64,000 bases of DNA from contig CALUYB010000004.1 in the NCBI GenBank assembly GCA_944324905.1, forward strand, positions 79,291-143,290, written 5' to 3'. The notes beneath the pieces are model-generated. The model was not told where the DNA came from. It ran no database searches and saw only the letters and a program-made list of their open reading frames with translations. Position numbers and translations under genes: made by a program. Positions 59,361 through 64,000 of the stretch are shown one piece after another. This stretch comes from Candidatus Gastranaerophilales bacterium (GTDB lineage Bacteria > Cyanobacteriota > Vampirovibrionia > Gastranaerophilales > Gastranaerophilaceae). The stretch's first letter is position 1; the number at the start of each line of letters is the position of its first letter.

Positions 59361-60662
59361 TTATCGATAAGATTTTAATTTATCCTTAAAAAATTCATAA
59401 CGCGATTTGTGGTAAGCTTTTTTTGATTTGTTGCCGAATTTAAATAAAAATTCGTGATAGTATTTTCTTAGAATAAGCTCGTTTTTTGTATAAAAAGAAA
59501 TTTCATTTCTAGAATTTTCATAGCTAATAGAAAAGAACTCATCTGCGTGCCCTTTTATGCTTTCTACTCTTTTCATATACAAGCTTAGATAGTAAAGCAA
59601 TTTATCTTTTTCACTTTTAATTCTTGGAATTTTCATATTATGCTCTTTTGCAAATTTTTTTAATTTTGAATTAAAACATAATAAAGTAGGGCCATTGCCA
59701 AAACTGCAAGGCATAAAAGTGCAAAAAGAATCTATGAATGTCCCTTTAATATTCCTAAAATCATGTACCATATACTGTATTTCGTTATAAGGGAACATTT
59801 TATTTACGATATAAGCTTTTATTCCATTTTTTGCAAAAATTAAATTATGCGCATTTGATGATATAGTACAAGCGACAAATTTGGCATTTTGAATTACCTG
59901 TATTTGTTCAACAACGCTTAATTTTTCCATACAAATAGTCTTATACCCGTTGGCATTAAAAAACTTTTCTATATCTTCTTCTCCAAAATCCCTATCAAGA
60001 GTCGGTATAAAACCTTGCCTGCTAAGATATATTTTATCATAAAACTTATTTTTTATTTTAATCTTGCAAGCATTTTCAATAATTAAATCAATAAGGTTGC
60101 GATATGCATTAGAATACAAAAACGGGCCGGTCATAGCAACACTTCTTTGCGGAAAAATTACTCTTTTAAAACGAGTAGGCACTTCAAGCTTAATTAAATT
60201 TTCTTTCTTAATACCTATTAACTCGAGAATTTGCAAAAAATTTCCAACCATTTCATGGTCTTGAAACATCGGAAGATAGACAATCTTTATATTTTCGTAT
60301 TTCTTTCTTTCTTTTTGAAATAACCATAGAGTACTTATAAACTCTAATATAAAATGGCCCCATTGCTTAAAATAAAGACCAAAATAATAAACTTCTTCAT
60401 CGCAATATTTTACTTCATCTGCTTCATAACCTTCCTTCATGTATCTTGCTGCACTGTATTCTATAAAATTCCCACTTGCATCTAATCCACCGCCTTTACA
60501 CCATATAGGACCCCAACCTATAAATTTGGGTGGCAACAACAATGCATTTTCAACAACTTGATAAGAAGGTTCTTCGCCTAAAAAATTTTTGTTCTCAATG
60601 CTATCAATAAATTCATTTGAATATTCGCAATTATATAAATACTCTCTGTCAAACTTCTCCAT
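59361..60662 (-). CDS. GT61-like (DUF563) glycosyltransferase
   Basis: The 433-residue protein resembles GT61/DUF563 glycosyltransferases: KIYLSRQGFIPTLDRDFGEE, then EEDIEKFFNANGYKTICMEKLSVVEQIQVIQNAKFV and a TISSNAHNLIFAK segment, together the usual fingerprint (SRxG...E...GF...E.....EQ......A....G.HG..L.N), here with the G.HG position altered to SSNAHN. It should transfer a pentose or hexose to a surface polysaccharide. The start at 60662 has GAGGAG; 60704 would add 14 residues. No membrane segment is seen. Confidence 0.72.
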   Translation of the reverse strand: MEKFDREYLYNCEYSNEFIDSIENKNFLGEEPSYQVVENALLLPPKFIGWGPIWCKGGGLDASGNFIEYSAARYMKEGYEADEVKYCDEEVYYFGLYFKQWGHFILEFISTLWLFQKERKKYENIKIVYLPMFQDHEMVGNFLQILELIGIKKENLIKLEVPTRFKRVIFPQRSVAMTGPFLYSNAYRNLIDLIIENACKIKIKNKFYDKIYLSRQGFIPTLDRDFGEEDIEKFFNANGYKTICMEKLSVVEQIQVIQNAKFVACTISSNAHNLIFAKNGIKAYIVNKMFPYNEIQYMVHDFRNIKGTFIDSFCTFMPCSFGNGPTLLCFNSKLKKFAKEHNMKIPRIKSEKDKLLYYLSLYMKRVESIKGHADEFFSISYENSRNEISFYTKNELILRKYYHEFLFKFGNKSKKAYHKSRYEFFKDKLKSYR

Positions 60663-60742
60663 GCAATACTCCTCATTGCTTTTAAAAGATAGTAAGACAA
60701 ACAAACCATACTTGCAATATTGTCCCTAATTATTAATACAGC

Positions 60743-60771
60743 TTGATACTGGCTTAATTAGTTGTTATAAT
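60743..60771 (+). promoter_or_regulatory. Promoter of ssrA
   Basis: TTGATA and TATAAT are 17 bases apart; transcription would begin about 25 bases before the mature tmRNA 5' end. Confidence 0.75.
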
Positions 60772-60802
60772 TTTATATGCGTGAACTTTGAAAATTTAAT
60801 AT

Positions 60803-61197
60803 GGGGACGAAATGGTTTCGACAGGGTGCTTTATCAACCGTGATGCAGGCCGCGCGGATGTTGCGCGTTACCAACAATCAAAAAAATAAACGCTAATAAC
60901 GTTGTAAAAGCTGACTTTGCTCCTAGAGCAATCGCTGCATAGTTTGCGCGACAGCCACTCTATCTTGCCAGCTTGCCGCAATTTAGGGTCAATTATGCAA
61001 GCCTTTGCGTTTGTAGCTTGAGGCGCAGGCGTTTAAGTATCCAGCCTTGAGGGGTTGTCTTTCCTTATAAAAAAGACTTTGGCGCTTAATTTGGTTGAAG
61101 ATATCTTTCCTATTTGGCGCTGAGATAAAAAGATTCTAAGCTTGTAGATTCGCGCTTGTTATCATTTTGGACGCGGGTTCGACTCCCGCCGTCTCCA
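60803..61197 (+). ncRNA. ssrA: Transfer-messenger RNA (tmRNA)
   Basis: The 5' end GGGGACGAAATGG pairs with the 3' GTCTCC to form the tRNA-like acceptor, and the T arm GCGGGTTCGACTCCCGC is intact. CCA is not encoded (A73 is followed by GTA). The tag frame at 60892-60942 resumes at GCT after AAAAAATAAAC and encodes ANNVVKADFAPRAIAA then TAG. Stalled ribosomes are rescued and nascent chains tagged for proteolysis. The ANN start and AA end are like cyanobacterial tags. Confidence 0.95.
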
Positions 61198-61200
61198 GTA

Positions 61201-61560
61201 TTATTTTAATAAATTGAAGTCGCTGGAGTCGAAGCCACGTAGTGGGTGAGAGTCCTCCGACAAATCCGAAATCTTTGATTTCGTGATTTGACGGATGCAG
61301 TGAGCGTAAAATTTCAAGGGCAAAGCCCGTAGAAATTGAGCGTCTGCCACCGTCTCCAATCTTTTGAAGTTTGAGCCGTACTCCGACGGAGTAGGCGAAA
61401 ACAAAAAAGCAAACGGATGTGAGTCCGTGACGGCGAAACGTTGAGTTTCGGCGGACAGGACGAAACTGGACTATGGCGACTAATTTCGCAGGTCTTAATG
61501 TCCGATTTTAGGGGCTTTTTGCTGTGTAAATATTTATATTCTTCAGCAATTTATGTTCAT
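61201..61560. other. Hairpin-rich noncoding DNA after tmRNA with a duplicated tmRNA end
   Basis: No gene is supported in 61198-61654. The stretch is a series of hairpins: TCCG-A-CAAAT...CGAAATC-TTT-GATTTCG...ATTTG-A-CGGA (61256-61293), AATTTC..GGGC-AAA-GCCC..GAAATT (about 61311-61338), ACTCC-GAC-GGAGT, CGGA...TCCG and CGAAAC...GTTTCG. CCACCGTCTCCA at 61348 echoes the tmRNA 3' end (CCGCCGTCTCCA at 61186), and TTGAAGT follows at a short distance in both places. This suggests a small insertion at the tmRNA end. Confidence 0.5.
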
Positions 61561-61654
61561 GTTTTATTTCTTTTTCACCATCTTCATCAAATATATACAC
61601 TTACCTCAAGTTCTTTATATTTAAGTTTTGCTTTTTTTAAAAAACCATTATTCC

Positions 61655-63790
61655 CTACCTATTTTTTATCCGTTTTTTAATATTTATCTTCACACCCATA
61701 AAATTAAACTTATGATGTGTTGCATTAGCATTGCTTTTTTTATAGGTCAAAGGCATTTCTAGTGCCGATTTCAGCCAATTTAAACTGTAGTTTCTAAATT
61801 CTAAAATTTTATTATTTATTGACTCCCAGTCAATATGCCTAAAAGCCAAATCTTCAGTAATTTCTTCAACAGAATCAACAATACAGTTTTCTTTTATACC
61901 AAACTTTTCAAACAAGGATACAATTCTTTCGTTATCTTCATCAGGTTTTCTTACATATACAAAAGGCTTATTATATAAAAGAGCAAAACAAACACCATGG
62001 AATGAAGCAGTGATAACACATTTTGAATTTTTTAGTAAATTCAACCATTGCCCAAAACTTCTGGTTTTATTAAATTCGTCTTTGAATAAGTTATATATGG
62101 GAAGTTTTAATTTTATATCATAGGGATTTATGCCCCAAAAGGTATAATATACAACATAATCACCTTGAGGAATTTGTGAATATTCATTATCTATTATTCT
62201 TTGATAATCTTCTTTATTAAGTAATAATGTCGGGTCAATAACTTGCTCTGCGTCAATCCCCGCGTATTGTTTACAAATTTCTATCGCGCTTTTTTCTCTT
62301 ACCGAAACTTTGTCAAATCTCCTCATGCAAAACTTTTTATAATAATCTTTCCTGGGCATTTTTTTATTTGAAAATGATGCAGCATATGCTATTAGTCTAT
62401 TTAAACCCGTACACCAATCAGCAAAATATACATATTCCCTTGTTTGCTTCCAAATAACATCCGAACCAAAAATAAAAGTTTTAAAAACATCATTCAATTT
62501 GTATAAACTATTTTTATCTATATAAAAACCGTATAAATTGAGATATTTTTCCCTAAATTTCCAAGTTGCACCTTGAGGATCAAAATCCATAGTCATTGGA
62601 TTTTTATAGTAATTAATTGTATATGGTTCATAACCCATTTTTTTAACAGTCTGTTCTATTGCATAGGCTAAAAGCAAAGCCCCATAGTTATCTCTCGGGT
62701 AATTAAAATTCATCAACGCAACTTTTTTATTGGCAATTATTTCTTCAAAATCGCAATTTTCTTTTAATTTCTCAAATACACTTACTCTATCTTTATTTTG
62801 AATTGGAATTACATTATTTATTTTGTTCAAAGGTGCGTTTTCTTCTGAATCTAAATCAAAAGGTTCAACAAAATCCCATTTAATTTCTTTAAATATTTTT
62901 TTAGATTTATCAGAATTCAATATTAAAAGGGAAATACCATCTTTCCTCTTTTGCTTTGCCCATTTTGCCCACACATCACCTATGATAAAATCTGCATTTC
63001 TAATCCTGCCCATAAAAGGACAGTTGGTACATGAAGATTTTTTAGTTTTACCACTCATATACAGTTCAACATATTCGTTCTCACTGTATAAACTCTCAAC
63101 AATTTGCTCTCCGTCATCAAAATACAGCGTTACTTTATCTTTTGCAGCCTGCATTTTGCAATCCGCTAGTTTTTTATTGTATTTTTTATTTGCAAATTCT
63201 ATATATTTTTTCCAAGCTTTAGGACTTCCACCAGCGTGACATAATATTTCTACTGTACATAAATTATCATAGTCTTTGCCTAAAAAAGCATACAAGCCTG
63301 CAATTTGACAAGGTGTAGCAGAATATAAAACTTTTTTATTTAATTCTAACAACTCGAGTGTTTTTTTATAAGAACTGCCTGTGCTTGCATGTACATATTT
63401 AGAAGATTGAATTTTTAATAAATCATCGCAATTATTTGTAACAATTATTTCGGGAATAAACTCCTTGTTCCAAACTGCACCTGCAATATAACCACCATTA
63501 TTTAAATAATATCCCGCTAATTGCGTAAAGGCTCCCCCTGAAGCACATCGACTTGAATGTTGAGATTTTACCGAATATGCGTCTTTTATAGGGGTCAAGT
63601 CATCCCTTTTTGTTTTGTACACAGGGCAACTTTTTACACACAATCCGCATTTTGTACATTTTTCGTAATCAACTTTTGGACTTAAAAAACCTTGCTCATC
63701 TTCAACCATAGAAATTGCACCCGAGGGACACTTTGAAAAACAAGCACCACAACTAAAACACAACTCCTTTTGGATTGCATTAATTACCAA
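61655..63790 (-). CDS. Ferredoxin-FrhB-like and polysaccharide pyruvyl transferase fusion protein
   Basis: The 711-residue protein has three parts. Residues 1-60 form a two-cluster ferredoxin (CFSCGACFSKCP and CTKCGLCVKSCP). Residues about 70-335 match the F420 hydrogenase/dehydrogenase beta-subunit group (RCASGGAFTQLAGYYL, YSATPCQIAGLYAFL). Residues about 345-690 match polysaccharide pyruvyl transferase (NYPRDNYGALLLAYAIE, VIDPTLLL, ASFHGVCFALLYNKPF). Such fusions occur in surface-glycan loci. It starts at a TTG with GGAGG at ideal spacing. It may link redox chemistry to pyruvylation or a related sugar modification; the reaction is unproven. Confidence 0.85.
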   Translation of the reverse strand: MVINAIQKELCFSCGACFSKCPSGAISMVEDEQGFLSPKVDYEKCTKCGLCVKSCPVYKTKRDDLTPIKDAYSVKSQHSSRCASGGAFTQLAGYYLNNGGYIAGAVWNKEFIPEIIVTNNCDDLLKIQSSKYVHASTGSSYKKTLELLELNKKVLYSATPCQIAGLYAFLGKDYDNLCTVEILCHAGGSPKAWKKYIEFANKKYNKKLADCKMQAAKDKVTLYFDDGEQIVESLYSENEYVELYMSGKTKKSSCTNCPFMGRIRNADFIIGDVWAKWAKQKRKDGISLLILNSDKSKKIFKEIKWDFVEPFDLDSEENAPLNKINNVIPIQNKDRVSVFEKLKENCDFEEIIANKKVALMNFNYPRDNYGALLLAYAIEQTVKKMGYEPYTINYYKNPMTMDFDPQGATWKFREKYLNLYGFYIDKNSLYKLNDVFKTFIFGSDVIWKQTREYVYFADWCTGLNRLIAYAASFSNKKMPRKDYYKKFCMRRFDKVSVREKSAIEICKQYAGIDAEQVIDPTLLLNKEDYQRIIDNEYSQIPQGDYVVYYTFWGINPYDIKLKLPIYNLFKDEFNKTRSFGQWLNLLKNSKCVITASFHGVCFALLYNKPFVYVRKPDEDNERIVSLFEKFGIKENCIVDSVEEITEDLAFRHIDWESINNKILEFRNYSLNWLKSALEMPLTYKKSNANATHHKFNFMGVKINIKKRIKNR

Positions 63791-63933
63791 AATAAACCTC
63801 CATTAAAAACATTAAAATTCATTTAGAACATTATAGCAGAAAATTAAAATAACTGCAGTTTTTATTTATACAGTTGATTTTTTTGCTTAGTTTATAGTTA
63901 AATAATAGTATTGAAAATTGAATATTAGTTTGG

Positions 63934-63997
63934 GCTGGTTTAGCGCACTGAGCGAGCGTTTAGCTTGCGATTTAGAAAATAGCGCAGCGCTACCAGC
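63934..63997. repeat. Long imperfect palindrome at the window's right end
   Basis: GCTGGT-TT-AGCGC (63934-63946) pairs with GCGCT-ACCAGC (63987-63997) around a 40-base loop rich in GAGCG/TAGC words. It may be the edge of a structured RNA or repeat that continues beyond the window. The rest of 63791-63933 holds only AT-rich sequence. Confidence 0.45.
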
Positions 63998-64000
63998 ATT

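Noticed and set aside
61201..61404. Minus-strand frame of 67 codons
   Set aside because: It lies entirely in the hairpin array and tmRNA-end duplication; there is no start signal or recognisable protein.
61441..61680. Plus-strand frame of 79 codons after tmRNA
   Set aside because: It starts inside hairpin DNA, has no Shine-Dalgarno, a Phe/Leu/Ser-rich random-like translation, and overlaps the convincing gene on the other strand.

Overview
The window is AT-rich bacterial DNA whose gene content fits a non-photosynthetic relative of cyanobacteria of the Gastranaerophilales (Vampirovibrionia/Melainabacteria) type. This is an inference from several signs. There is an FTLAEV prepilin-like protein. 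The tmRNA tag, ANNVVKADFAPRAIAA, begins like cyanobacterial tags. Anaerobe-type enzymes are present (Fe-dependent alcohol dehydrogenase, RNase HIII, GH57 and GH13 enzymes, ferritin). Several lineage-type hypothetical proteins share a short N-terminal motif. No taxonomic marker such as rRNA is present.

Layout. 1-8770: a minus-strand operon of two GH13 alpha-amylase-family proteins and two large membrane-associated unknowns. 8943-23590: housekeeping genes (an ATPase-TPR protein, rsmG, an RpoD-like sigma factor, an orphan ABC ATPase, queE, a DnaJ-like protein, a nucleotidyltransferase fusion, two thymidylate-kinase-like paralogues, miaA, hpf, an LL-DAP-aminotransferase-like gene, hisH). 23583-36619: two GGDEF proteins, a glycosyltransferase, a methyltransferase, ylxR, a GH57 enzyme, rarA and a solute-binding protein, with small tagged unknowns between them. 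36721-48092: small membrane proteins, a prepilin, Fe-ADH, a Ski2-like helicase, ferritin, family-4 uracil-DNA glycosylase, a GIY-YIG nuclease bracketed by repeats, a transporter, a DEDDh exonuclease and an M48 protease. 48140-55254: accessory DNA accumulated at the 3' end of tRNA-His, including an element of about 6.4 kb with two serine recombinases, a small repressor-type operon, two secreted or membrane proteins and a broken NERD gene. 55313-64000: rnhC, a phosphohexomutase, pheA, three surface-polysaccharide-type genes and ssrA (tmRNA) followed by hairpin-rich DNA.

How the genes fit together. Alpha-glucan turnover recurs (two GH13 enzymes, GH57, a sugar-nucleotide-type transferase, phosphohexomutase), as does cell-surface glycan building (GT8-like, GT61-like, FkbM, pyruvyltransferase fusion). 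Two cyclic-di-GMP-type proteins could link these to lifestyle control.

The strongest unusual signals are four. (1) A short N-terminal motif of the type N-V-x-F-x-G is shared by about ten otherwise unrelated proteins. (2) At least thirteen start codons have a TATAAT-like box six or seven bases upstream and usually no Shine-Dalgarno sequence, which predicts leaderless mRNAs. (3) An integrative element has its attachment core inside the 3' end of its own large serine recombinase gene, so integration would exchange the enzyme's C-terminus for one read from the host tRNA-His gene while restoring that tRNA's end and terminator. (4) A GIY-YIG nuclease gene lies between near-identical 50-bp direct repeats in a field of palindromes. 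No CRISPR array, rRNA or complete prophage was seen.
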